Assembly: GCF_963666745.1 (NCBI RefSeq)
Contig: NZ_OY762961.1
Span: forward strand, 3,655,274-3,719,273
Length of the DNA stretch: 64,000 bases
From: an uncultured Desulfuromonas sp.
Lineage (GTDB): Bacteria > Desulfobacterota > Desulfuromonadia > Desulfuromonadales > Desulfuromonadaceae
Direction: 5' to 3'
This document shows, piece after piece, positions 28,508 to 37,173 of the stretch. The position numbers and the translations under genes were made by a program. Below the pieces are notes generated by a model. That model was not told where the DNA came from, ran no database searches, and worked only from the letters and a program-made list of their open reading frames with translations. Position 1 is the first letter of the stretch. Every line of letters begins with the position of its first letter.

Positions 28508-29890
28508 TTAAAACATCTTACGATAATACGGCTCGTTTTTTGGCGTCAGTGTCGATGGGAATTCCCCTGCAGGATTGGGGACAAACGAACCATGATAGTG
28601 GCAGCGTTCACAGGGAATTGGGTCCGGAGCCGAGTGTGCACCGTCCTGATTGTAGTCGTGGCAGCCGCAACCGCCCACCATCATGGCGCTGTAAGGGCTG
28701 AGTTGGCCGCGGCCGTGATGGGAATACTTCCAGTCATTGATAGCACCCTGAGCATAGGCATAATCATCCATGTGACATTGACGACACTGGTTGCCGCGGT
28801 CACCGGCAACGACACCCACCGCACCGACATCCTGACCGTTGATGCCACGACGGATGAGAAAATTATTGGAAGAACCGTGGGGTTCATGGCAATCCAGACA
28901 GGAAAGGACATAGCCACCGAGAACACCGAATGGAGTACGGCTGAAAACTTCATACGCATCGGGGATGCCATGGCGCTCCGTGTCCCAGTTGATGACGGAC
29001 AGATTGCGATTCTGTGTGGAACTGTAAATACTGTCGCAATGGCAATCGAGACAGAAAGTATTGTAGTCCGGTGTCAGCTGGCCGTCCGCCTGGGAATAGC
29101 CCACTCCGGCAGGTTCGTAGGTTGCGCTGTAAATGTCGCTCGGGTGGCTGCCGCTATAGGCGTAAAAAGGGGCCTGGTAAATGGACGAATAGTCACTCAT
29201 CTGCTCAAATTCGTCATCTCCCCATTGGTCATAATGATCTGATGGCAGCGAGATGGTTGCGTAACTCGCATCGGTCAGGTGTTCTTTGTTCTGTCGGGCT
29301 AAATGAGGATTGTGGCAGGCGGTGCACGGGTCGGAATTCTCAGTGAACCAGCCACCATTCTTTTTCCCGTACTCCGGATGCTCTTTCATATAGTTCCAGA
29401 TATCATAAAGATTATGATTCGAACCACCTGAGTCGATCTGATTGAACTGGCCCATAATGCTGGTCGGACCGTTGATATGACCGCCGAAAGTCTCTGCATA
29501 GTCTTTGTTGATCATGGAGCCGTTGTTGGCCTGATAACTGCCGTTGTCGGTATGACAGTAGAAACAGAACAGGTCGCTTTGCTGATAGTCACTGCTCGCG
29601 GTGATTTTTGACGTATCAAAGGTGGGGGCAAACAGGGCAAAAGACGATGGACCGCCGTCATCAGGTCCCGGTTCGAGATCATCAATGCTGGCGTGTTGTT
29701 CATGACAATGGGCACAATTGCCGATTGCATAAATATCGGGAGGCGGGAAAGGCCCCTGAGTGCGCTTTACCCCGGTTTCGCTATTGCCATGAGCAGAAAG
29801 AGAATAGGTCCCTGCCGTGGCAATGGCGGAACAAAAAATAAACGACAAGGCGCTGACCACCATTGGCCAGGCATGATACATGGCGTGCAT
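28508..29890 (-). CDS. Secreted heptaheme c-type cytochrome
   Basis: A 460-residue exported cytochrome with a signal peptide (about 1-27) and seven CXXCH motifs (CAHCH, CFYCH, CTACH, CLDCH, CLDCH, CRQCH, CERCH), spaced widely and separated by Tyr/Ser/Asn-rich stretches. A CGCH sequence near the C-terminus is one residue short of a motif. There is no lipobox. Low heme density and aromatic linkers are common in extracellular cytochromes of Geobacter relatives, so an extracellular place is plausible but not shown. Start at 29890 follows GAGGGG. Acceptor unknown. Confidence 0.85.
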   Translation of the reverse strand: MHAMYHAWPMVVSALSFIFCSAIATAGTYSLSAHGNSETGVKRTQGPFPPPDIYAIGNCAHCHEQHASIDDLEPGPDDGGPSSFALFAPTFDTSKITASSDYQQSDLFCFYCHTDNGSYQANNGSMINKDYAETFGGHINGPTSIMGQFNQIDSGGSNHNLYDIWNYMKEHPEYGKKNGGWFTENSDPCTACHNPHLARQNKEHLTDASYATISLPSDHYDQWGDDEFEQMSDYSSIYQAPFYAYSGSHPSDIYSATYEPAGVGYSQADGQLTPDYNTFCLDCHCDSIYSSTQNRNLSVINWDTERHGIPDAYEVFSRTPFGVLGGYVLSCLDCHEPHGSSNNFLIRRGINGQDVGAVGVVAGDRGNQCRQCHMDDYAYAQGAINDWKYSHHGRGQLSPYSAMMVGGCGCHDYNQDGAHSAPDPIPCERCHYHGSFVPNPAGEFPSTLTPKNEPYYRKMF

Positions 29891-30043
29891 ATGAACCCCT
29901 CATTGTCATTTAATCAAATAAAATAGCATGCGGGCGGCATGTCTAAAATTAATGGATCGCCGCCAAGCCTCATTGGCACGAGTGTAGGGGATTTGGCTTT
30001 AAAATGAAAGAATAATCGTTCTCGTGGGTAGTCAAAGGAGGTG

Positions 30044-30068
30044 CTGGAGCCCCTGAGAGGGGCTCCAG
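30044..30068. terminator. GC-rich hairpin after the DsrE-like gene
   Basis: Ten-base perfect arms (30044-30053, 30059-30068) with a 5-base loop, just beyond the stop of the minus-strand DsrE-like gene. No T-run follows on the minus strand, so its efficiency is doubtful. Confidence 0.5.
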
Positions 30069-30075
30069 TCCACGA

Positions 30076-30564
30076 TCAGATTAAGGGAATGAGTGCATAA
30101 CCTTGACTTTGATAGCCAATCAGAGAAGCGAACGTATTGCCGACCAGAACAACGCCGGGAAACAAATCTTCTTTGGCGACCGCAAACAAGTCAGCGGCAA
30201 CGTTGCAGGCTTCAAAATAGACCCCCAGCTGTTTCAATGCGGCAATTTTCGCTTGTAACAATTGCTCCTGTTCGGCACTGTTAAACTCGGAATCTTTGCT
30301 GACGATAGAAACTGCAGCGCCGCGCAAGGTAATGATGAAGTCGGGTTTAACCCCTTGTTCTTTAAGGGTAGCCACGGTTTTTTCAATCACGTTTAAATAG
30401 AGCAACATGGACTGTGGTGATGAGGTGCTGACGTCAAAAACGGCTTTGCCGGTTGTTAATCCGGCGAGAGCCCGATGATCATTGGGAACGCTGTCAGCAG
30501 CTGTTGCGGGTGAGGCCAGGACAACGCATAAAAGGATCGTCAGGCTTAAAAAAATGCGATACAT
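30076..30564 (-). CDS. Periplasmic DsrE-family protein
   Basis: A 162-residue protein with a signal peptide (about 1-22) and a DsrE/DsrF-like domain. The single conserved cysteine in YFEACNVAAD is at the place where sulfur-relay members carry their persulfide. DsrE-like proteins bind or transfer sulfur, but periplasmic single-domain versions have no assigned role. GGGAG before the ATG at 30564 decides the start. It lies upstream of, and on the same strand as, the heptaheme cytochrome, but about 185 bases and a hairpin separate them. Confidence 0.8.
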   Translation of the reverse strand: MYRIFLSLTILLCVVLASPATAADSVPNDHRALAGLTTGKAVFDVSTSSPQSMLLYLNVIEKTVATLKEQGVKPDFIITLRGAAVSIVSKDSEFNSAEQEQLLQAKIAALKQLGVYFEACNVAADLFAVAKEDLFPGVVLVGNTFASLIGYQSQGYALIPLI

Positions 30565-30796
30565 AAGAACTCCCTTCAAGAAAGAATGATCTTTTTATTG
30601 TGCCTTTTCTATGACCTGGTGTCAATTGCCTTGAACCTATCCTGTCTTAGTACTATTTGATGTTTTTATGCCACAGATGTGAAAAACCTATAGTTATGAA
30701 TATACTTTGCTTATCTAGGAGCTTCGCTATACTTTACTTCGTGATTTTTATGATAAATATAAAGAAGAATTAGCTGCTAAATAGTGAAAGATTGCC

Positions 30797-32341
30797 ATGT
30801 CTTTACGACTAAGAACATTATTGACTCTGATTTTAATTATGGGTGGTGCGTTGATTTTGATGATGCTGGTCATGCATCGTTATATTTTTTCTGCTTTTGA
30901 CACTCTGGAACACCTCCATTTCAATCGTCTTGCTGAACAGGTTGTGCAAACGGTGGACAATCAGGAAGAGTATTTTTCCTCTTTTGTCCGTGACTGGGCG
31001 GTGTGGAACGACAGTTATCGATTTATCGTCGATCAAAACGCCGACTACATTGAGAGTAATTTTACTGATGAAACCATAACCAGTATCGGAACCTTGTGCA
31101 TCCTTTATTTCGATCTGGATTTTAATCTGGTCTACGCATTTTCTTTTGAGGAAGATCGTGACAATGCGCTGGCCATTGCCGCAGAAGTGAAAGAGGAGCG
31201 CGAGACGCTAGATTCAAGAAACCTTGAGGAGCAAAGCTGTTTTTATCTGTGTGTGCGTGATTTGCAAAGCCCCTTTCTTATGGCGATGTATCCGGTGTAT
31301 CCAACGGATCGCAGCAAGCCGGCCAATGGTTATCTGGCCATGGGGCGGATGGTGAATTCGCAATATTGTTATGATGTCTCCAGTCGCAGTGGCTTTGATT
31401 TTAAACTGGAAAAGATATGTAGTATGGGGCCGCAGGGTTTGCCGACAGAAAAGCCAATCAGTGTGACCTTTGATTTTTCTTCAGAGGATTATGCTGAAAT
31501 GACCTTGTGGGGGCAGAACCTTCAAGGCCAAAAAACGTTTAAGTTGGTTACAACCATTTACCGTGAAATGAACAACCATCTCAAGCAGGTGTTCAAGGTA
31601 ACCGTTGCCGTGATGATTGCTCTGGGCGTCATTGGCATCTTGCTGGTTGAGTTGTTGTTGAATCGTTTTGTATTGTCGCCTATTTACGCACAAATCCATC
31701 ATTTTAACCGTATTGGAGAGAGCGGAAATTTAACAGAGCGCTTTGAAGAACACAGCAGTCGTGAGCTACAGTTGCTGTCTCATACGGCCAACAGAATGCT
31801 GGAGCGGATTGATTCCTTGAATCGCGAGTTACAGCAGGCCGCCATGACGGATAGTTTAACCGGAGTCTGGAATCGACGTCGTTTTGATGAACAACTGATG
31901 CATGAGTGGCGGATTGCCTTACGTCAGAGTCATCCGGTCAGTCTGTTGATGATCGATATCGACCACTTTAAAATTTACAATGACACCTATGGTCATCAGG
32001 ATGGCGATCAGTGCCTGCAGACCATTGCTGAGACCATCCAATCTCAGGTTAAGCGTGAAGCTGATCTGGTTGCACGCTATGGTGGAGAGGAGTTTGTTGC
32101 GATTCTTCCGGGTGTCCCCGGTGAGGGGGCTGAGCGTGTTGCTGAACAAATTCAATCCGCGATCCAGGCTTTGGCTATTGCCAATATCGATGCACCAAAA
32201 ACGTCTATCATTACGGTGAGCATCGGTTATGCGACCATGATTCCTCAGCCTGGACAGGAGTGTGCTGAGTTAATTCACGCTGCCGATCAAGCCTTGTATC
32301 AGGCAAAAAAAGCCGGACGGAACTGTATTAAGAGGCTTTAG
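30797..32341 (+). CDS. CHASE4-HAMP-GGDEF diguanylate cyclase
   Basis: A 514-residue membrane sensor. A first membrane helix (about 10-30), a periplasmic CHASE4 domain (45-255, with the VRDWAVWND block), a second membrane helix (about 267-290), HAMP and a GGDEF domain (345-514). The catalytic motif is GGEEF and the inhibitory I-site READ lies five residues before it. It should make c-di-GMP under control of an unknown periplasmic signal. The 230-base upstream region is AT-rich, and no clear promoter was picked out. Monocistronic with its own terminator. Confidence 0.9.
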   Translation: MSLRLRTLLTLILIMGGALILMMLVMHRYIFSAFDTLEHLHFNRLAEQVVQTVDNQEEYFSSFVRDWAVWNDSYRFIVDQNADYIESNFTDETITSIGTLCILYFDLDFNLVYAFSFEEDRDNALAIAAEVKEERETLDSRNLEEQSCFYLCVRDLQSPFLMAMYPVYPTDRSKPANGYLAMGRMVNSQYCYDVSSRSGFDFKLEKICSMGPQGLPTEKPISVTFDFSSEDYAEMTLWGQNLQGQKTFKLVTTIYREMNNHLKQVFKVTVAVMIALGVIGILLVELLLNRFVLSPIYAQIHHFNRIGESGNLTERFEEHSSRELQLLSHTANRMLERIDSLNRELQQAAMTDSLTGVWNRRRFDEQLMHEWRIALRQSHPVSLLMIDIDHFKIYNDTYGHQDGDQCLQTIAETIQSQVKREADLVARYGGEEFVAILPGVPGEGAERVAEQIQSAIQALAIANIDAPKTSIITVSIGYATMIPQPGQECAELIHAADQALYQAKKAGRNCIKRL

Positions 32342-32414
32342 GTTTCACTACGGATGGATCTTCTTTTCCGAATGTCGTGGCGGGCAATAGTCTCTGCGAT
32401 TATACGTAAAAAAA

Positions 32415-32446
32415 ACACCCCCCGCAACGAATGCTGCGGGGGGTGT
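32415..32446. terminator. Bidirectional terminator between diguanylate cyclase and the porin-cytochrome operon
   Basis: Twelve-base perfect GC-rich arms (32415-32426, 32435-32446) with an A-run on the left. It separates two convergent transcription units. Confidence 0.88.
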
Positions 32447-32487
32447 CGTGTTTAGGGAACTCTAGAGTTCCTGTTTGGTCCTAGGAT

Positions 32488-34710
32488 TTACGGACGGGTC
32501 GTTCCCAGCCAGCTGATGGCGTTGGGATATGCTGCGGAGTAGTCTGAAATCGTTCCATCGATTTGACCATTCTCCGCCCAGTCAATGGCGTCAAATAGTG
32601 CGCGTTTGACATAGTAGCGGTTGTGGGCAAAGCCGCCTTTTTCGTCGGTCGGCAGTTTTGCATTTTGGAAGGCACCACGATCCGCTTCAAGCGCGTTGTT
32701 CTGGCTGATGACGGCACCCGTATAGTTGGTCAGACCGTTCTGGTTGTTGAGGAGATCGGTCAGCAGGGCACCTGCTTGTTGATAACCTTCGGCCTCGTGC
32801 TCCAGCTCCTCGGCAGCTTCATCAACATGCTCCTGAGTTACAACGGTAGGTACCAGTTCGGTGCCATTCCAAATGTCATGTGTTTCACCGATTTGGGTTA
32901 CAGCAACAAACAGGGCATGCTCACCGTCATGGCAGCTGACGCAGTTTTCAGCACGAATGGATGTGATCGCACCAACGTCGTCCTTGTTAGCAACGGCAAA
33001 TACGTGGTTGGCACCTTCGCCATTCATATGACACGCAACACAAGGGCCGGTGCCCTCTGCTGAACCGAGGCTGTCATGAGCGAAATAAGACGGTTTGGAG
33101 TAGTCCAGACCAGGATACTCATACGCGACATTGGTCAGCTCACTGAACAGGGTTGTTGCGGCAGGAGCATGATGGCCTGCAAAGCGGCTGCTGGTTGAAG
33201 CGACTTCGTTATTGCCGCGACCGCCATGGCAGACATAGCAGATGCTTGAAGCGCCCGAATCCGGGAAGACAACAGCAGCGCCATCCATCGTGTAATCTGC
33301 TGTGACGGCTCCACTGACGCGCAATGCGCCGGAGTTGTTGCTGTGGCAGCCCCAGCAGTAGAGCAGTTCATTTTGACCAGAGCTGGTGACATCACCAGTG
33401 TCCGCATCCTGTGCCCAACCGTCAAGGTGGGAGAAGTCATTGTTCGCTGCATCATACGTGGTCGGATCAGCAGCGTAGTTCATGAAACCAGTTGACGTAT
33501 GACACTTTTGACAGCTTTGACGATCACCGGCATCCCAGTCATAGTGGGTAAAACCACCGTTGCTGGAGTCATCGCTTGCGCCTGATTCTCTGATTGCAAG
33601 GGTTTGATCAAGGGTGCGGTTCAGATCCATATCCGAATAGGCGGTGGCGACGGCTTTCTTAACAACGCCGATTTTTCCAGCATGGCCGGAATAAGACCAT
33701 TGGTCGTTAATCGTGTCGGTATCACTTGAGGAACGGATTTCCTCAACGGAGTGCACATCGTGACAATCGCGACAGGCCCGCTCGTTCAAGGGGTTAATGA
33801 CATAACCTTCGACGACAGATGTTGTTGAAGGATCATCATAGTGAGTGTCAGCGATGATACGGTAGTAAACATCTTCGTGGTACATCCACTCTTCGTCATC
33901 CGGGGTAACGCTGTCGCTCATGTGACAAGAGGTACAGGTTGCATATTCGCCACTGGCAACAACATGGCCATGGTCTTCAACCTCTTCAAACAGCAAGCCG
34001 CCGGCATTGTGCGGGTTGTGGCAAGTGCGGCATTGAACCGGTTCGTCACTCTCAACCGGCAGGACGGATGCTTCAAGTTGAGCTTTGTTGGTCACGTCTT
34101 TGTACAGGCGGCCACCAAGGTCGGTATGGCAGCGTGAGCAGACGGCCTCATTGCGAACCGATGCCGTGTAGTGGCGAGAGGCGACAAAGTTGGTTGCGAT
34201 AAAGTTTGCTTCCGGATGGTGCTCCAGATGGTTGTCTGGTAGTTGGTCATGACACTTGGCACAAGCATCAATGCCTGGTTCCGCAACCGGAATCGGTCCG
34301 ACACCGTAGTGTTCACCACCGGCGCCGTGGCAGTTTTCACAGCCCACGGTGACCAGGTCTGGATTGTCAAGCAGGGTCATCATTTCCGGGCTGTCACCAA
34401 CGGGATCATGGCAGTCAACGCAGCCTTCAGTGACCATGTATTCGTAACCATAATGTCCGGCATAGTTGTTGACGTGTTTTCCAGTCAAATATTCGGAGAC
34501 TTCCTCAGCACTCCAGCTGAAATCCTCATGACAGCCGATACAGGTCGCAGTACCGACATACTGGATACCGGTTTCGGTGTCCGAACCCAGATCATCTTCT
34601 GCTGGGGCAGCCGACTGGTCGCCGCCGCTGCCGGAGTTACTTCCGCAGGCCGTCAGCAGCAGAATGCTGCAGAGAACCACGAAAAATGAAAACCATTGTT
34701 TTACCTTCAT
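32488..34710 (-). CDS. 13-heme outer-surface lipoprotein cytochrome of a porin-cytochrome conduit
   Basis: A 740-residue lipoprotein: signal peptide with lipobox LTAC (Cys22) and a Gly/Ser-rich linker, then thirteen CXXCH motifs between about residues 57 and 600. The last 140 residues are heme-free. By position and size it is the exposed cytochrome that takes electrons from the outer-membrane conduit and passes them to minerals, electrodes or other surface cytochromes, like OmcB- or ExtA-type proteins. It is the third gene after the barrel (35578-36792) and the 10-heme cytochrome, 26 bases downstream of the latter. Surface exposure is inferred. Confidence 0.87.
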   Translation of the reverse strand: MKVKQWFSFFVVLCSILLLTACGSNSGSGGDQSAAPAEDDLGSDTETGIQYVGTATCIGCHEDFSWSAEEVSEYLTGKHVNNYAGHYGYEYMVTEGCVDCHDPVGDSPEMMTLLDNPDLVTVGCENCHGAGGEHYGVGPIPVAEPGIDACAKCHDQLPDNHLEHHPEANFIATNFVASRHYTASVRNEAVCSRCHTDLGGRLYKDVTNKAQLEASVLPVESDEPVQCRTCHNPHNAGGLLFEEVEDHGHVVASGEYATCTSCHMSDSVTPDDEEWMYHEDVYYRIIADTHYDDPSTTSVVEGYVINPLNERACRDCHDVHSVEEIRSSSDTDTINDQWSYSGHAGKIGVVKKAVATAYSDMDLNRTLDQTLAIRESGASDDSSNGGFTHYDWDAGDRQSCQKCHTSTGFMNYAADPTTYDAANNDFSHLDGWAQDADTGDVTSSGQNELLYCWGCHSNNSGALRVSGAVTADYTMDGAAVVFPDSGASSICYVCHGGRGNNEVASTSSRFAGHHAPAATTLFSELTNVAYEYPGLDYSKPSYFAHDSLGSAEGTGPCVACHMNGEGANHVFAVANKDDVGAITSIRAENCVSCHDGEHALFVAVTQIGETHDIWNGTELVPTVVTQEHVDEAAEELEHEAEGYQQAGALLTDLLNNQNGLTNYTGAVISQNNALEADRGAFQNAKLPTDEKGGFAHNRYYVKRALFDAIDWAENGQIDGTISDYSAAYPNAISWLGTTRP

Positions 34711-34736
34711 TCCTACCTCCTATGTTGTCGTGTGTG

Positions 34737-35564
34737 TTAGTGACACTTACGGCAGGTTCGGCCATCGCTGGCACGAAGCATTCTTCCATCAATGTCATCC
34801 CAGTCCTTGGGATGGGGGTTGATCCCGAGACCGCTGCGAGCGCTGTGGCACTTGATGCAGACATCGCCTTCAGGGTGACACGCCTGACAGGTCGCCAGGT
34901 TTTTGCGCGCCTCGCGGGCATGGCCGCTGGTCCATTCGTGGGAGGGCAAAATCGAATCGACATGGCAGATCTGACACTGTGATTCGTTGAAGCTCTCATG
35001 GGCCGGACCGGTCGGACCGACAGTCAAGCTGCTGAAACTGCGTTGATGCGAAATCCCCGTCAATGAACCGCGACGGAAATCGTTGTGGCAGTCGGAGCAG
35101 AAGCTGCTCTCATGACAGCTGGAACACAATTGGGGGTTGGTGCGCGCCGCAATCGGGTGTGACACATGGAAATCGCTGCGGTGCACGTTGGTCATGCTGT
35201 TTCCGAAATCACCCATTTCGTCGGCAAACCCGGCACTGTGACATTCCAGACACTCGTTCTGCTGGTGGCAGGCAGCGCAGTCCATGGACTTGCTTTTTGC
35301 CGCAGCACGGTGACTGAGCGACCAGGTGACATCATGGGTTTTCAGCCCGGCAAACGTGACGTCATCCACCATGGTGGCCTCATGGCACTCCAGGCAGATC
35401 TTGACATCTGGAACGATGCTTTCAGCATCCGCCACATGGCAGGTGCTGCACGCATCGCCTTCGAGGATGGCGACGTGTTCGTCATGATCGAAGGTGGTGG
35501 CCCAGGCCGTGGATGTCACCAGCACGACCATGACGGTCCAAAATAACAATACTGTGTGCTTCAT
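34737..35564 (-). CDS. 10-heme periplasmic cytochrome of a porin-cytochrome conduit
   Basis: A 275-residue exported cytochrome with a signal peptide (about 1-22) and ten CXXCH motifs, the last forming the very C-terminus. There is a paired pattern (CAACH/CLECH, CSSCH/CSDCH, CQACH/CIKCH). In known conduits this subunit plugs the barrel from the periplasm and carries electrons through it, as MtrA or OmaB does. Start 35564 follows AAGGAG, and an in-frame ATG nine codons earlier is unlikely. It lies 13 bases after the barrel gene. Confidence 0.87.
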   Translation of the reverse strand: MKHTVLLFWTVMVVLVTSTAWATTFDHDEHVAILEGDACSTCHVADAESIVPDVKICLECHEATMVDDVTFAGLKTHDVTWSLSHRAAAKSKSMDCAACHQQNECLECHSAGFADEMGDFGNSMTNVHRSDFHVSHPIAARTNPQLCSSCHESSFCSDCHNDFRRGSLTGISHQRSFSSLTVGPTGPAHESFNESQCQICHVDSILPSHEWTSGHAREARKNLATCQACHPEGDVCIKCHSARSGLGINPHPKDWDDIDGRMLRASDGRTCRKCH

Positions 35565-35577
35565 ATGTGACTCCTTT

Positions 35578-36792
35578 TTAGAAACGGACATTCAAGCGAA
35601 CGCGGCCGCGGTAATACTCGTCCCACAGATCGCTCTCTACCCGTTCAACCTTGGCCTGTAAGTTGATTTTGCGGTTAAAGGTAATGGTGCCGTCGACCCA
35701 GATGCGGGAGTTGGTGGTCTCATCCTCGTCTTCGTCAAGATAGCGTTCCATGACATCGAGATGAATACCGGCTCCAGCCTGGAAACGGTCGTTGATGGTG
35801 GCGGCAGCGTAGACCTTGATACCGGCCAGATCCTGACCGTCCGGGTCTTCGCGCCAGGTGCCGATCACATAACCGGAGAACCGCCCGGTGCGGATCTTTT
35901 CGATACCGGCTTCAAACACATTGGCGTCTTCATCGTACTCGTACATTTCACGCGCGTAGTTGACAAACGCACGCAGGCCCGGCATCAGACGCTGCTCGTA
36001 CTCGACGAACAACTCCTCGTACTCATCCACGGCAAACACCGAGTAGATGGAGGTCGAGGAAAACACCGGCAGTGAGTAGAGATACTCGGCACGCAGTGAC
36101 CAGTTGTCACTGCGGTGGTACTTGGCACCACCAAGGAAATAACTCACCGTGTTGGCGAGATAGTTGAACTGGGTCTCGCTGTAGACGTACAGCATGTCGT
36201 TGAAGTCGTAATCGACGTCCAGGCCGAACAGTTCATTGGCCAGTTCACTGTGATCCCATTTCTGCAGGTAGGACAGGCCGAGATTCAGATCGTTCATAAA
36301 GGTGCGACGAACCTCGATACCGGCAATAAGATCTTTGGCGTTGTAGCCATCGTAATAAGCGACATCGCCACCACCAAACACGGTGATGTCAACGTCACCC
36401 CAGCCCGAATACTCCATATACAGACCATCCATAATGGAAGCACCGGCGGTGGTTGAAATGAACTGACGTCCGAATTTCACGTCCAGACCTTCGATCAGGT
36501 CCCTTTTCTCCAGGTACGCGTAATACAACCGACTGTCGACATCCGCTTCGTCGGCCAGATCATCGGCCAGGCGACCATAGCCCCGAAATGCCAGTCCATT
36601 ATTGTCAATGTCATGGACATTGAGCATCAGGTACTGGTAAAAGGGCACCGCGGTATCACCCTCGCCGGTGTCGTACCATTCGATTTCGGTACTCGACCGT
36701 CCTGATACTGTTATCCCCAGCGCGCTATTCAGTGGTAAACCCACTGTGGACAGGATAGCGACGCAGAGAAACAGCCGTAGCCAACATTTCAT
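35578..36792 (-). CDS. Outer-membrane beta-barrel of a porin-cytochrome conduit
   Basis: A 404-residue protein with a signal peptide (about 1-26), alternating hydrophobic and polar short strands rich in Tyr and Asp, and a C-terminal phenylalanine typical of Omp85-inserted barrels. No heme motif. As the first gene of an operon with a 10-heme periplasmic and a 13-heme lipoprotein cytochrome, it is the likely sheath of the transmembrane electron conduit, comparable to MtrB, OmbB or ExtD. GGGAGG before the ATG fixes the start. Sequence families of such barrels are diverse, so this rests mainly on context. Confidence 0.82.
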   Translation of the reverse strand: MKCWLRLFLCVAILSTVGLPLNSALGITVSGRSSTEIEWYDTGEGDTAVPFYQYLMLNVHDIDNNGLAFRGYGRLADDLADEADVDSRLYYAYLEKRDLIEGLDVKFGRQFISTTAGASIMDGLYMEYSGWGDVDITVFGGGDVAYYDGYNAKDLIAGIEVRRTFMNDLNLGLSYLQKWDHSELANELFGLDVDYDFNDMLYVYSETQFNYLANTVSYFLGGAKYHRSDNWSLRAEYLYSLPVFSSTSIYSVFAVDEYEELFVEYEQRLMPGLRAFVNYAREMYEYDEDANVFEAGIEKIRTGRFSGYVIGTWREDPDGQDLAGIKVYAAATINDRFQAGAGIHLDVMERYLDEDEDETTNSRIWVDGTITFNRKINLQAKVERVESDLWDEYYRGRVRLNVRF

Positions 36793-37173
36793 TCTGCCTC
36801 CCTTTCTTTCTTTGTTGGACATCATTGGGACTGTATTTCTCCTCTGTGGGCCTCCTTATCCTCCGCTTTGGTTTTGAGAAATACAGAAACGAACGTTCTT
36901 TCATTTGTACTGACTTTGTCACATCATGCAACAAAATTAAGTTAAAATTTATCTTAGATAATTGGCTTGTCCATAAAGATTCCTGTTTTTTCTTGATTTT
37001 TTTTATCAAGAATAGACAGAAATTAATTTTTCGAGATTTTTGGTGAAAAATATTTTAACTGTGGAAGGGCGTAAAAAAACCGTCCTTTGCTTTTTGCTAA
37101 ACAAAGGACGGCTGTTCGTCGCGGAACGTTTGATTGGTTGCGAAAGACTGAGGCTCTCGAAAAGGTGAAAACC
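36793..37173. promoter_or_regulatory. Promoter region of the porin-cytochrome operon
   Basis: This 380-base AT-rich stretch has no gene. It contains the terminator of the upstream operon (37080-37111), a small hairpin with an AT-only loop (36992-37010), and a GAACGTTC palindrome (36891-36898) about 100 bases before the barrel start. No good -24/-12 or -35/-10 pair was found by eye. Confidence 0.4.
37080..37111 (-). terminator. Terminator of the multiheme cytochrome/TPR operon
   Basis: Ten-base perfect arms (37080-37089 and 37102-37111). On the minus strand the hairpin is followed by seven T, a strong intrinsic terminator 62 bases after the TPR gene. It separates that operon from the porin-cytochrome operon. 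Confidence 0.9.

Noticed and set aside
28297-28701. 134-codon open frame on the plus strand as a transposase remnant
   Set aside because: No recognisable motif, no ribosome site, and it runs into the cytochrome gene on the other strand.
28508-29890. An eighth heme at CGCH near the C-terminus of the heptaheme cytochrome
   Set aside because: Only one residue separates the cysteines; no known c-type attachment motif has that spacing.
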